Positions 34,171 to 42,405 of a stretch of 64,000 nucleotides of DNA are shown here, in pieces; positions within the stretch are counted from its first letter, which is position 1; each line of letters begins with the position of its first letter. The position numbers and the translations under genes are program-made. Source of the stretch: Paractinoplanes rishiriensis (lineage in GTDB: Bacteria; Actinomycetota; Actinomycetes; Mycobacteriales; Micromonosporaceae); NCBI RefSeq assembly GCF_016862375.1, contig NZ_BOMV01000089.1, positions 1 through 64,000 of the forward strand. Direction: 5' to 3'. The notes below the pieces were generated by a model, which worked only from the letters and a program-made list of their open reading frames with translations, did not search any database and had not been told where the DNA came from.

Positions 34171-34863
34171 CTACGTCTCCCGCACCGGCGTCGTGCAGAC
34201 GCACGCCTTGTTGCCGTCCTGGTCGGCGAGCACCGTGAAGGAGGGCGCGTGGCTGTCGTCGACCACGGTCGCGCCCGCTGCCACGGCGGCGGCGATCCGC
34301 TCCGCGACAACCTCGGGTGCCACCCAGACGTCGAGGTGGAACCGCTGGCGCGGGGCGTCGTGCTCGTCGGTGTCCTGAAACCACAGGATGGGTACGCGTC
34401 CGGTGGCGTCCCGCACGTCGTCGCCGATCGTGCCGCGGCCCCGGGCGTCGGTGCTGCCGGTCAGCAGTGCCGCCCACACCGGGGCGATGGTGGCGGCGTG
34501 CGCGGTGTCCAGGGCCAGCTCGACGACCGTGATGCCGGCCGGGTCGGCGGTCAGGCCGTGCTCGGCGGCGATCTCGGTGATCCGGTGGGCGGACTCGACG
34601 TCGTTGCGGGTCACCCACTCGACCCGGTGCGCGGCGCCCGCGTCGTCGCGGTAGACGGCGTCGTCACTGATCAGCTTGAGGTCCACGTACCCGGAACCGA
34701 TGGTCACCCGCGGAAGGTGACCGACCACCTCGGCCACCGCGGTGGCGAACCGCGCCCCCGCGCCGAAGTCCCCGATCAGGTAACGGGCGTGAAGTCCCTG
34801 CCCCAGCTTGCGCCAGTCGGTCAGGCTACTCTCGGCGATCTGCGCGTCCGTCAGCATGTCCAT
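34171..34863 (-). CDS. pterin-carbinolamine-dehydratase-like / VOC fusion protein
   Basis: A 230-aa two-domain protein. Residues about 5-105 (LTDWRKLGQGLHARYLIGDF, GARFATAVAEVVGHLPRVTI, GSGYVDLKLISD) match the 4a-hydroxytetrahydrobiopterin dehydratase fold, although the usual HHP catalytic triplet reads HLP. Residues about 110-228 (TVVELALDTAHAATIAPVWA, VPILWFQDTDEHDAPRQRFH, LDVWVAPEVVAERIAAAV, FTVLADQDGNKACVC) form a VOC/glyoxalase-like domain. Proteins with this fusion are common in actinobacteria and annotated simply as VOC family. Function unknown. ATG 34863 and 34857 are both possible starts. Confidence 0.8.
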   Translation of the reverse strand: MDMLTDAQIAESSLTDWRKLGQGLHARYLIGDFGAGARFATAVAEVVGHLPRVTIGSGYVDLKLISDDAVYRDDAGAAHRVEWVTRNDVESAHRITEIAAEHGLTADPAGITVVELALDTAHAATIAPVWAALLTGSTDARGRGTIGDDVRDATGRVPILWFQDTDEHDAPRQRFHLDVWVAPEVVAERIAAAVAAGATVVDDSHAPSFTVLADQDGNKACVCTTPVRET

Positions 34864-34931
34864 GGCCGATCACGGTAATCCGGCTTCCGGACGATCCGCG
34901 TCCGGAATGCACCGCACGTAGGGGGAAGTTC

Positions 34932-35645
34932 ATGTCTCGCGAGTTCGCCGACGCCGACCTGCGCGGCGCCCGGTTCGTCCGGTCCGACCTGTCCGGCGCC
35001 GTGCTGCGCTCCGTCCTGGTGGGCGGCATGGAGATCGAGTCGCCGTGGCTGTTCGAGGGCGAGCCGCTGCGGGTCAACGGCGTCGACGTGCTCCCGCTGG
35101 TCGACGCGGAGCTCAACCGCCGCTTCCCCGGCCGCGCCGAACGGCAGGCCACCGACCCGGCCGGCCTGCGCAGTGCCTGGGCCGCGCTGGAGCGCACCTG
35201 GGCGGCGACCCTGGACCGCGTGGCCGCGATGCCGCCCGGCACGGTCGACGTCTCGGTGGGCGGCGAGTGGTCGTTCGCGCAGACCCTGCGCCACCTGGTG
35301 ATGGCCACCGACACCTGGCTGCGCGGCGCGGTCCTCGAGATCGAGCACCCCTACCACCCGATCGGCCAGCCGCACGCGGAATACGAGACCGACGGCTACG
35401 ACCTGGCGGTCTTCAGCACGGAGACACCGTCGTACGCCGAGGTCCTGGAGGCGCGCGCCGACCGGGTCGCGATGGTGCGCGACTACCTGGCGAAAGTCAC
35501 GCCGGAGGAGCTGACCGTGCTGCGCCGCAACCCGTGGAATCCGGAGTATCCGGAGACCACCCTGGCGTGCCTGCACATCATCATGGACGAGGAGTGGGAG
35601 CACCACCGCTACGCCGTCCGCGACCTGGACGCGATTTCCGCCTGA
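34932..35645 (+). CDS. DinB-family protein with N-terminal pentapeptide-like repeats
   Basis: A 237-aa protein. The first 35 residues (FADADLRGARFVRSDLSGAV, LRSVLVGGMEI) are pentapeptide-repeat-like A(D/N)LxG units. The rest is a DinB/YfiT four-helix bundle: LERTWAATLDRVAAMP, SFAQTLRHLVMATDTWLRGA, and HIIMDEEWEHHRYAVRDLDA, with the His residues that bind metal in this superfamily. Such proteins include thiol transferases and uncharacterised metal-dependent hydrolases. ATG 34932 follows GGGGGAAG. The stop lies 4 bp from the convergent nucleotidyltransferase. Confidence 0.85.
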   Translation: MSREFADADLRGARFVRSDLSGAVLRSVLVGGMEIESPWLFEGEPLRVNGVDVLPLVDAELNRRFPGRAERQATDPAGLRSAWAALERTWAATLDRVAAMPPGTVDVSVGGEWSFAQTLRHLVMATDTWLRGAVLEIEHPYHPIGQPHAEYETDGYDLAVFSTETPSYAEVLEARADRVAMVRDYLAKVTPEELTVLRRNPWNPEYPETTLACLHIIMDEEWEHHRYAVRDLDAISA

Positions 35646-35649
35646 CGGC

Positions 35650-36171
35650 CTATTCGGCGGCCAGTTCCCGGAGCACCGCCATGTCGGCGATGTCCTTGGG
35701 CCGCCACGGCCGGCCGTGGCGCAGCTGCGGGAACTGCTCCTTCATGGCCAGCATGCCGCGAACGCTCATGGCCAGCACCGGAGTGCCGTCGAGCGGCACC
35801 GGCTCGTCCCCGAAGGACCCCGGCGGGAACAGCCAGTCGGCGAACCGTCCCAGCGGCTGGCTGAACGAGCCGTCCGGGTGCCGGTCGAAGTAGGCGGTGC
35901 TGAACGCGACGCCGCCCAGGGTGAACTCGCAGGACTCCTCCGGCGGCTGCGTCGGCAGAGCCTCGGCGCCGGCCTCGACGAGCAGCGCTTTCGACCGCTC
36001 GGCGTGCACCCGCTCAACCCAGAACTCCACGTCACCGTGCGCCCGCGTGATCCGCCCGATCCGCGCGTCGAGCCCCCACCCGCCGAACAGCCATGCCGGA
36101 ATGTCGTGCGCCCGCATGAGCCCGGTGACCTCGCGGATGACCCGCAGCTGCTTCGCCGTCTGCTCGTCCAC
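35650..36171 (-). CDS. aminoglycoside-adenylyltransferase-like nucleotidyltransferase
   Basis: A 173-aa protein from GTG 36171. IPAWLFGGWGLDARIGRITR, then AHGDVEFWV, matches the nucleotidyltransferase core of ANT(2'')/LinB-type resistance enzymes (GGW..D...G..TR.H.DiE). The GGW start and D-x-D-type acidic residues are present, although the second acid is carried by 'GDVEFW'. It could modify an aminoglycoside or lincosamide, but environmental homologues often act on unknown substrates, so resistance should not be assumed. A decayed Nudix gene lies just upstream. Confidence 0.75.
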   Translation of the reverse strand: MDEQTAKQLRVIREVTGLMRAHDIPAWLFGGWGLDARIGRITRAHGDVEFWVERVHAERSKALLVEAGAEALPTQPPEESCEFTLGGVAFSTAYFDRHPDGSFSQPLGRFADWLFPPGSFGDEPVPLDGTPVLAMSVRGMLAMKEQFPQLRHGRPWRPKDIADMAVLRELAAE

Positions 36172-36180
36172 AGGACGCCA

Positions 36181-36358
36181 TTAGATCAGCAGAGCCCGCT
36201 CCAGGCGGCGCCAGACCCGTTCCGGCAGGAGAGTGGCAGCCTCCGCCGGCCTCGGCCATTCCGCCCGGCAGGTCCCAGCCCGGCTTGTAGACCGGGTCGA
36301 CCAGGAGGAGGTCGGCGCTGACCCGCTTGCGCGCCTGGGTCCGGTTCCCCTCGCTCAC
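36181..36358 (-). pseudogene. Nudix hydrolase remnant with internal deletion
   Basis: From GTG 36358 the frame reads VSADLLLVDPVYKPGWDLPG then GMAEA, the first strand and start of the Nudix box (GWxLPGGxxE). A different frame then gives EAATLLPERVWRRLERALLI and TAA, a typical Nudix C-terminus. The catalytic REXXEEXGU segment and about 60 residues between them are missing. The gene is dead. Confidence 0.65.
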
Positions 36359-36417
36359 AGAAGGGCGGTTCGGAATTCACCCGGTCTGCGTATCACGCCC
36401 TCGATGCCAACCCGGCG

Positions 36418-37577
36418 CTACCGCATCAACGTGAGCACGGCGCCCGCGCCGTCCTCCGCGCGGATGCGGTGGCCGAGCTGGGCGGCGCGGTCGCGGTAGG
36501 TCTCATTTTTCAGGCAGGTACGCAGCGAGTCGCCCAACGATTCCGCGGTCAGCTCCCGGATCGGCAGCGGGGCCGGCGCCACCCCGAGGCGGTGCAGCCG
36601 GTCCGCCCAGAACGGCTGGTCGACCAGCACCGGCACCGGGACGGCGGGCACTCCGGCGCGCAGGCCCGCCGCGGCGGTGCCGGCTCCGGCGTGGTGGACA
36701 ACGGCAGCCGTACGCGGAAACAGCCACTCGTGTGGCACCTCGCCGACCAGCAGCGTGTCGTCTCCGGCGGCCTCGAGCCCGGCCCAGCCGGCCTGGACGA
36801 CGGCGCGCACCCCGGCCCGTTTCACGGCGGTGCCGGCGACGTCGTGGAGCTGGTCCGCGGTCATGCTGCCGAAGCCGAGGAACACCGGCGGCGGCCCGGC
36901 CGCGAGAAAGTCGGCCAGCAGCGCCGGCGGCTCCCACCGGGGCGGGGTGGCCGGCCACCAGTACCCGGTCACGTGCACGTTCGCGGGCCAGTCGGCGGGC
37001 CGCGGCACGACCTCCGGGCTGAAGCCGTGGCAGATCGTCGCGTCGTCGTCGGCATCGGGCGCGTTCAGGTGAGCCCGCAACCGGCGCAGCACGCCGGCGT
37101 AGAGCTCGCCGGTCCGGGCCTGTGCCGCCCGGCCCGCCGCGAGGTTGTCGCCGGCCGGCGGCCAGCCCGGCGGCGGAACTCGCGGGTGGGCACGCCCGGC
37201 GCGAGGTAGACGCCGAGGCACCGCAGGCCGAGCCCGCGGGCCACGACCCGGCTGAGTGGCGCCGGCCCGAACGCGGTGAGCAGCAGGTCGGCCCCATCTT
37301 CAGCGGCGGCGAGCACCCCGTCGCCCAGCTCGTCGATGAATGCGGCGAAGACCTCGGCCGCCGCTTCCGGCGAGGGTGCCGCGGTCCGCGCTCGGGACAG
37401 CTCGACCGGATCACCGGGCAGCGTCCGATGCTCGAGGCCGCAGGCCCGCACCAGCTCCCCGAACCGGTCGTGGGTGGCCAGCGCGACCTCGTGGCCGGCC
37501 CGCTGAATGCGCTGCCCCAGCCCGGTGAAGGGCGCGACATCGCCACGAGACCCGGTGGTCAGGATCAAAATGCGCAT
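36418..37577 (-). pseudogene. UGT/macrolide-type glycosyltransferase (GT1), single frameshift
   Basis: From ATG 37577 the frame gives MRILILTTGSRGDVAPFTGL, GQRIQRAGHEVALATHDRFG and FIDELGDGVLAAAEDGADLL up to APGVPTREF near 37176. The remainder, PPPGWPPAGDNLAAGRAAQA through PVFLGFGSMT, VHHAGAGTAAAGLRAGVPAV and VLVDQPFWADRL, lies in another frame. Restoring one C in the TTCC run near 37175-37178 would join them into a normal GT-B enzyme of about 386 aa with the nucleotide-sugar-binding HHAGAGT signature. It may be a recent mutation or a sequencing error. It would otherwise transfer a sugar to a small molecule, such as a macrolide or lipid. Confidence 0.8.
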
Positions 37578-37950
37578 ATGGTGTCTCCGGGCGGTCGAAA
37601 TCGGCGGGCCTGACGGGTCGCTTCCTGCCAGTCTCCCGTCCGATACGCGGGAGCGGCGCCGGGTCGCAATCCTGACGAGTTTGCCCGCCGGCCGAGTCTC
37701 CGTCACGGTGCGGTGCAGTCGCGATGTCAGGTCCCGCCCGGTGGCACAGCGCCCGCCGACGCCTTTGGCCGCAAACGTCCCGCTGGCGCTCGTCCGCGAC
37801 GCGATGTTGTCGATCTGCTGTTCCGGATGACCGCGGATCGCCAAGATCTGAACCCGGCAGCCCAATGGCATCCGTTCAAAGCCGCATTTATCGGATATGC
37901 CCCGGCCTTACTCGCCTTAAGGAGGGCCGGGCTGGAGGGCTGGGCTGGGC

Positions 37951-38051
37951 CGGGGCTGGGCTGGGAGGGCCGGGGCTGGGCTGGGAGGGCCGGGGCTGGG
38001 CTGGGAGGGCCGGGCTGGCCGGGGCTGGCCGGGGCTGGGAGGGCTGGGAGA
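37951..38051. repeat. G-rich 20-bp tandem repeat in a 490-bp gene-free stretch
   Basis: CGGGGCTGGGCTGGGAGGGC occurs three times in tandem (37951-38010), followed by degenerate copies to about 38051 and preceded by related sequence from about 37921. The plus strand is a nearly continuous series of G-tracts. The whole interval 37578-38070 has no convincing gene; the repeat lies just 20 bp from the stop of the GT4 gene. Confidence 0.8.
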
Positions 38052-38070
38052 GCGATGGGAATTTTCCCGA

Positions 38071-39186
38071 TCATGGGCGGTTCTGCGAGTCTGGGGTGAG
38101 CTCGTCGTAGAGGGCTTCCAACTGGCGGCTTTGGACAGTGAGGTTGAAGCGTTCGGCTACCCGGGTGCGGGCCTGACTGCCCAGGCGCTTGCGGAGCACG
38201 TCGTCGGCCAGGAGGCGGCTCAGGTTGGCGGCCAGCGCGGCGCGATCGCCCTCCGGACCCAGCAGGCCCGTTTCGCCGTCGGTGACCGCCTCGGGGATGC
38301 CGCTGTGGGTGGTGGCCACCACCGGCAGGCCCAGCGCGGCCGCCTCCAGGACCGTGGTGGGCAGGCCCTCGGTGTCGCCGTCGCGCGCGGTGCGGGAGGG
38401 TGCGGCCAGCAAGCGGGACGCCGTCAGCACCCGGGTCACCTGCTCGGGCGGCTGCGCGCCCAGGAAAGTCGCGTCCACGCCCAGTGCCGCGGCGTACGCC
38501 CGCATCGTGGAAAGCATCGGCCCGGCACCCAGCAGGACGGTCCGGGGCCGAGTGGGACCGAGCGCAGCGAGGGCCGCGAGGAGGTCGTCGACGCCCTTCT
38601 TCTCGACGAAGCGGCCGACGAACGCTACGTCCCACTCCTTGCGGCGGTCGGGCACCTCGGCGGGCACCGGCACGCCGGTGTAGTGCACCCGGACCTTGGC
38701 GGGGTCGGCGCCGCACGCGACGGCCCGGTCGCGGATCACCTCGGAGACCGCGATGATCACGGCGGCCCGGCGGAAGACCGTGCGCAGGTGGTGGCGGTAC
38801 CGCAGGCCGTGCAGGCCGGGGCTGGCCGGCTGCCTGGTGACGTCATGGCCGTGGACCGTGACCACCAGCGGCAGGCCGAGCCGCGCCGCCTCCCTGCTGA
38901 CCAGCCAGCCGTCGCCGCCGAAGTGGGCGTGCACCAGGCGGGCGCCGGTCGTGCCGAGCAGCCTGCCCAGCCGGGGTGAGCTGCCGGTGAGGCGCAGCCG
39001 CAGAAAAGACCGGGGAGAGGGGAACGCGACCAGGTCGGCGGCGCGGGACAGGGGCGACGCGGTCCGGGTCGCGCCGACGTAGACCGGCTGCCAGCGGGTC
39101 AGCGCGTCGCCGTGGTTGCGCACGAACGTCTCGGAGCCGCCGAGCAGCGCGCTGCGCCAGATGACGACCCGGGGGTCAGCGGGCAT
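38071..39186 (-). CDS. glycosyltransferase family 4
   Basis: A 371-aa GT-B enzyme. N-terminal WRSALLGGSETFVRNHGDAL and LVHAHFGGDGWLVSREAARL define the acceptor domain. The C-terminal donor domain includes VAFVGRFVEKKGVDDLLAAL and DGDTEGLPTTVLEAAALGLP, where the E-x7-E motif holds the nucleotide sugar, then VVATTHSGIPEAVTDGETGL. It probably elongates a cell-surface polysaccharide or glycolipid. It overlaps the upstream GT2 gene by 11 bp, forming a two-gene glycosyltransferase unit divergent from an LCP ligase. Confidence 0.92.
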   Translation of the reverse strand: MPADPRVVIWRSALLGGSETFVRNHGDALTRWQPVYVGATRTASPLSRAADLVAFPSPRSFLRLRLTGSSPRLGRLLGTTGARLVHAHFGGDGWLVSREAARLGLPLVVTVHGHDVTRQPASPGLHGLRYRHHLRTVFRRAAVIIAVSEVIRDRAVACGADPAKVRVHYTGVPVPAEVPDRRKEWDVAFVGRFVEKKGVDDLLAALAALGPTRPRTVLLGAGPMLSTMRAYAAALGVDATFLGAQPPEQVTRVLTASRLLAAPSRTARDGDTEGLPTTVLEAAALGLPVVATTHSGIPEAVTDGETGLLGPEGDRAALAANLSRLLADDVLRKRLGSQARTRVAERFNLTVQSRQLEALYDELTPDSQNRP

Positions 39187-40120
39187 CGACCGGACGGCCC
39201 ATCACCAGGTCCCGGACCTGCGCCCGCAGCCCGGGCGGGAGGGTCCAGATCTGCACGAAGGTCAGGTAGTCGAGGGCGCCGGGGCGGCCGTGCGTGCGGG
39301 CCTCGGCGAGCAGCTCGCGGAAGACCCGGGTGCTGCGGGTCGGTGCGGCCATCGAGCTGAGCACGCTCATCGTGAACGCAGCGTACGCGCGCGGCGTGAA
39401 GAGGTCGCGGTTGCCGCGCAGCCAGGCGAGCTGGTCCTGCCACGGGTTGGCCAGGCTGATCCGGTCGCGGTCCTCGTCCTGGTGCCACAGCACCAGGGCC
39501 TCGTCGGCGTAGAGCAGTTCCACGTCGTCGTGCCGGACCGCGCGCAGGGCCCAGTCGAGTTCCTGCTGGCGGCGCAGGCCCACGGTGAACGGCACCCGGC
39601 GCAACAGCTCGGTCGGGGCCAGGATGGTCGACGTCTGGATGAATCCGTCGCCGTGGAACAGGCCACGCCGGACGGTGAAGTATTCGCTGAGCGGCTCGCC
39701 GGGTGCGGGCAGCCGGCGCGGCAGCACGGTGTCGGCGCGCGGCGTCCGGCTGATCATCCGGCTGGCGACCACCGGCGACGGCCGGTTCGCCGCGGCGGCC
39801 AGCTCCAGCTGGCGCTCCAGTTTGGTGGGCAGCCACTCGTCGTCGTCGTCCAGCAGCGCGGTCCAGCGGCCGCGGGCGTTGCCGGCACCGACGTTGCGCG
39901 CGTTCGGTGCCTTGCCGGGCCGGGCCAGCTCGATCACCCGCAGCCGCTCGTCACCGACCGCCGCCAGATTGGCGCGCGTGTCCGGGTCCGGGCCGTCGAC
40001 CACCACGACCACCTCGAGGGCCTCGTGGGTCTGCGCGAGGGCGCTGCGGACGGCGCGGACGGCCAGGTCCGGGCGGTTGCGCGTCGGGATGACGACGCTG
40101 ACGTCCGGTGCGGAGAACAT
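39176..40120 (-). CDS. glycosyltransferase family 2
   Basis: A 314-aa GT-A enzyme: VSVVIPTRNRPDLAVRAVRS (nucleotide-binding start), VVVVDGPDPDTRANLAA, and RWTALLDDDDEWLPTKLERQ with the DxD metal-binding motif. The later FHGDGFIQTSTILAPTELLR and GLRRQQELDWALRAV place the catalytic acid. No TM helix is present. It is expected to act with the overlapping GT4 on a surface glycan; the divergent LCP gene, which joins glycans to peptidoglycan, fits that idea (inference). Confidence 0.92.
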   Translation of the reverse strand: MFSAPDVSVVIPTRNRPDLAVRAVRSALAQTHEALEVVVVVDGPDPDTRANLAAVGDERLRVIELARPGKAPNARNVGAGNARGRWTALLDDDDEWLPTKLERQLELAAAANRPSPVVASRMISRTPRADTVLPRRLPAPGEPLSEYFTVRRGLFHGDGFIQTSTILAPTELLRRVPFTVGLRRQQELDWALRAVRHDDVELLYADEALVLWHQDEDRDRISLANPWQDQLAWLRGNRDLFTPRAYAAFTMSVLSSMAAPTRSTRVFRELLAEARTHGRPGALDYLTFVQIWTLPPGLRAQVRDLVMGRPVDAR

Positions 40121-40276
40121 GGACCGGGACGTTAGGGACGCCGGGCGGCGTACGGGTTAATTACCGGCGGCGCGGACGCTGCCAGAAAGTTCACACCGAA
40201 CTCTTATCGGGCAGCACCGATCTGCCGGGCCGCCGGATCCGTGTTGGTTAGGGACGGATCGCCGGGCGAAAGGAAG

Positions 40277-41446
40277 ATGATCTTGAGGAGACGACCCGCC
40301 GTGCGCTATCGCCGCCGCCGTACCCCCAGTTGGGCCCGGTGGTGCGTCACGCTCGGTGCCCTGCTGGCCGTGGTGGCCGGCGGATCGGTGGTGGCCCTGC
40401 AGGTCACCGTCGGCGCCGCCACCAGTTCGGTGTCGCAGCAGGCCCTGCTCGGCTCCTCGCGGTCACAGGCCAAGCGCGCGTCGATCAAGGGTGCCAAGAA
40501 CATCCTGCTGGTCGGCATCGACGCCCGGAAGGACGCGCTGCCCAAGGCCGGCACCCGCTCCGACTCGATCATCCTGCTGCACATTCCGGCCGACCACCAG
40601 TCCGGCTACCTGATCTCGCTGCCCCGGGACAGCTTCGTCGAGATTCCGGCGTACGACAACGGCGCGCAGCGGTTCGCCGGCGGTGAGAACAAAATCAACT
40701 CCGCGTTCTTCTTCGGCAGCCGCGGCCTGACCGGACCGGAGGCGCTGTCCGGCGGCTTCGAACTGCTCTCGCTGACGATCAAGGACCTGACCGGCATCAC
40801 CCCGGACGCCGGCGCGATCATCGACTTCCAGGGCTTCCGCAACGTGGTCAACGTGCTCGGCAAGGTCTGCATGAAGGTCGAGCAGAACGTCACCTCGGTG
40901 CATCGCGGGGTGGACAACGAGACCGGCGAGTTCGCCGTCCCGTACGTGCTCAACAAGGACGGCTCGGTGCGTTCCAAGGTCCGTGGCGTGACCGCGAACT
41001 TCTACGAGAAGGGCGACCGCTGCTTCAACCCGACCGAGGCGCTCGACTTCGTGCGGCAGCGCGACCTGCTGGAGAACCGCGACTTCGACTACGGCCGGCA
41101 GCGCAACCAGCAGCTGTTCTTCAAGGCCATCATCAAGCAGGCGATCGACGACGGGCTGGCCTCGCCGACCAAGCTGCCCGGCCTGGTCAAGGCGTTCGGG
41201 CAGACCATGACGGTCGACTCCGGCGGCATCTCGCTGGAGGACTGGGTGTTCGCGATGAAGGGCATCAACCCGGACGACCTGGTCACCCTCAAGACCAACG
41301 AGGGCAAGTTCAACAGCCGGCAGGTGCCCGGCGTGGGCAGCGTCGAGGTGCTCAGCGACGACAGCCTGGCCCTGCTGCGGGCGGCCCGCAACGACACCGT
41401 CGCGGAGTTCGCCGCGGCCAATCCGGAGTACGTGTCGAAGACCTGA
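40277..41446 (+). CDS. LytR-CpsA-Psr (LCP) family cell-wall glycopolymer ligase
   Basis: A roughly 389-aa membrane-anchored protein: basic N-terminus RYRRRRTPSWARW, one TM helix (CVTLGALLAVVAGGSVVALQ) and an extracytoplasmic LCP domain. Signatures are NILLVGIDARKD, GTRSDSIILLHIPAD, YLISLPRDSFVEIPAYDNG and NKINSAFFFGS, including the Asp/Arg residues that bind the lipid-linked pyrophosphate. Such enzymes transfer teichoic-acid-like or arabinogalactan-type polymers to peptidoglycan. Two starts compete: ATG 40277, very close to AAAGGA, and GTG 40301, which has GAGGAG ten bases upstream. Confidence 0.9.
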   Translation: MILRRRPAVRYRRRRTPSWARWCVTLGALLAVVAGGSVVALQVTVGAATSSVSQQALLGSSRSQAKRASIKGAKNILLVGIDARKDALPKAGTRSDSIILLHIPADHQSGYLISLPRDSFVEIPAYDNGAQRFAGGENKINSAFFFGSRGLTGPEALSGGFELLSLTIKDLTGITPDAGAIIDFQGFRNVVNVLGKVCMKVEQNVTSVHRGVDNETGEFAVPYVLNKDGSVRSKVRGVTANFYEKGDRCFNPTEALDFVRQRDLLENRDFDYGRQRNQQLFFKAIIKQAIDDGLASPTKLPGLVKAFGQTMTVDSGGISLEDWVFAMKGINPDDLVTLKTNEGKFNSRQVPGVGSVEVLSDDSLALLRAARNDTVAEFAAANPEYVSKT

Positions 41447-41547
41447 TGTGCCAGCCTTTTCCGGTCACTCTCCCGAGGTAGCGCCGGTGCACCCGGCGCG
41501 GCGTACCGTGTTAGCGCACCCCGCTGGGGCGATGACTAGGGAGGATC

Positions 41548-42405
41548 GTGGGCGGGTTACCGCTCTTGGACCGGGTCGCCCTCGGTGACCATGTCTGCTG
41601 GGCCGTCGACGACGACGCCGTCCGGATGGAGGCGATCGCCGGGTTCGTGCGCGCCGGGCTCCAGGCCCGCCATCAGGTGCACTACTGCGGCGACGACCCG
41701 GCGAGCGTGCTGGCCGGCCTGACCCGGCACGGCATCGGCACCGGCCCGGCCACCGCGGCCGGGCAGCTTATCGTGCAGTCCGCGGAAAGCTCGTACCTGG
41801 CCTGCGGCCACTTCGACCCGGAGGCCACCATCGCGCTGTGGCACCGGCAGATCGCCGACGCGCTGGCCGCCGGCTACCTGGGCATCCGGGTGGTCGGCGA
41901 CATGACCTGGGCGACCCGCGGCATACCCGGCCGGGACCGGTTGCCGTGGTACGAGGCCCAGGTGAACACCGTCTTCCTCGGCGGGCACGTCGCCGGCGTG
42001 TGCGCGTACGACCGCCGTGTCTTCGATCCTCTGGAGCTGCGCCGGCTCTCCTGGGCCCACCACGGCGCGGCCTCGACCGGGTCGGCTTACGACCCCGGCA
42101 CCTCGCTGCGGATCGCCCGCACCCGCAACCCGAGAGGCGTGCGGCTGTCCGGCGAGGTCGACCTGTCCAACCGGATCGCACTGACCACCCTGGTCGAGCA
42201 CCTGTTCGACGACGGCGGGCCGGAGGTCACGGTCGACCTGACCGACCTCACCTTCGCCGACACCGCCTCGGTCCGGATCCTGGTGGCCGCCGCCGACAGC
42301 GGCGCCGGCCGGATCCGCCTGGTCGGCTGCTCCCCGGCCGTGCTGCGGCTGCTCGACTTCCACCATGCCGGCGAGGTGCCGGACCTCATCGTGGAGGCGC
42401 TGTGA
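41548..42405 (+). CDS. MEDS-domain and STAS-domain anti-sigma factor antagonist-like protein
   Basis: A 285-aa protein from GTG 41548 (GGGAGGA upstream). Residues about 5-165 form a MEDS/DcmR-type sensory domain: LGDHVCWAVDDDAVRMEAIA, GFVRAGLQARHQVHYCGDD, HFDPEATIALWHRQIADAL, VVGDMTWATRGIPGRDRLPW. Residues about 195-283 form a STAS domain, GVRLSGEVDLSNRIALTTLV and VDLTDLTFADTASVRILVAA. The canonical DSSG phosphorylation loop reads DTAS, with Ala at the usual phospho-serine position, so its switch may not be a standard one. The GTGA overlap with the next gene, a HATPase, supports a partner-switching pair. Confidence 0.88.
   Translation: MGGLPLLDRVALGDHVCWAVDDDAVRMEAIAGFVRAGLQARHQVHYCGDDPASVLAGLTRHGIGTGPATAAGQLIVQSAESSYLACGHFDPEATIALWHRQIADALAAGYLGIRVVGDMTWATRGIPGRDRLPWYEAQVNTVFLGGHVAGVCAYDRRVFDPLELRRLSWAHHGAASTGSAYDPGTSLRIARTRNPRGVRLSGEVDLSNRIALTTLVEHLFDDGGPEVTVDLTDLTFADTASVRILVAAADSGAGRIRLVGCSPAVLRLLDFHHAGEVPDLIVEAL

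Noticed and set aside
37951..38051. Possible CRISPR array or replication origin iterons
   Set aside because: Copies are head-to-tail without spacers, extremely G-rich, and no replication gene is nearby.
36418..41446. A secondary-metabolite biosynthetic cluster based on several glycosyltransferases
   Set aside because: No polyketide, peptide or terpene synthase is present; the intact GT4/GT2 and LCP genes fit cell-surface glycan assembly better.
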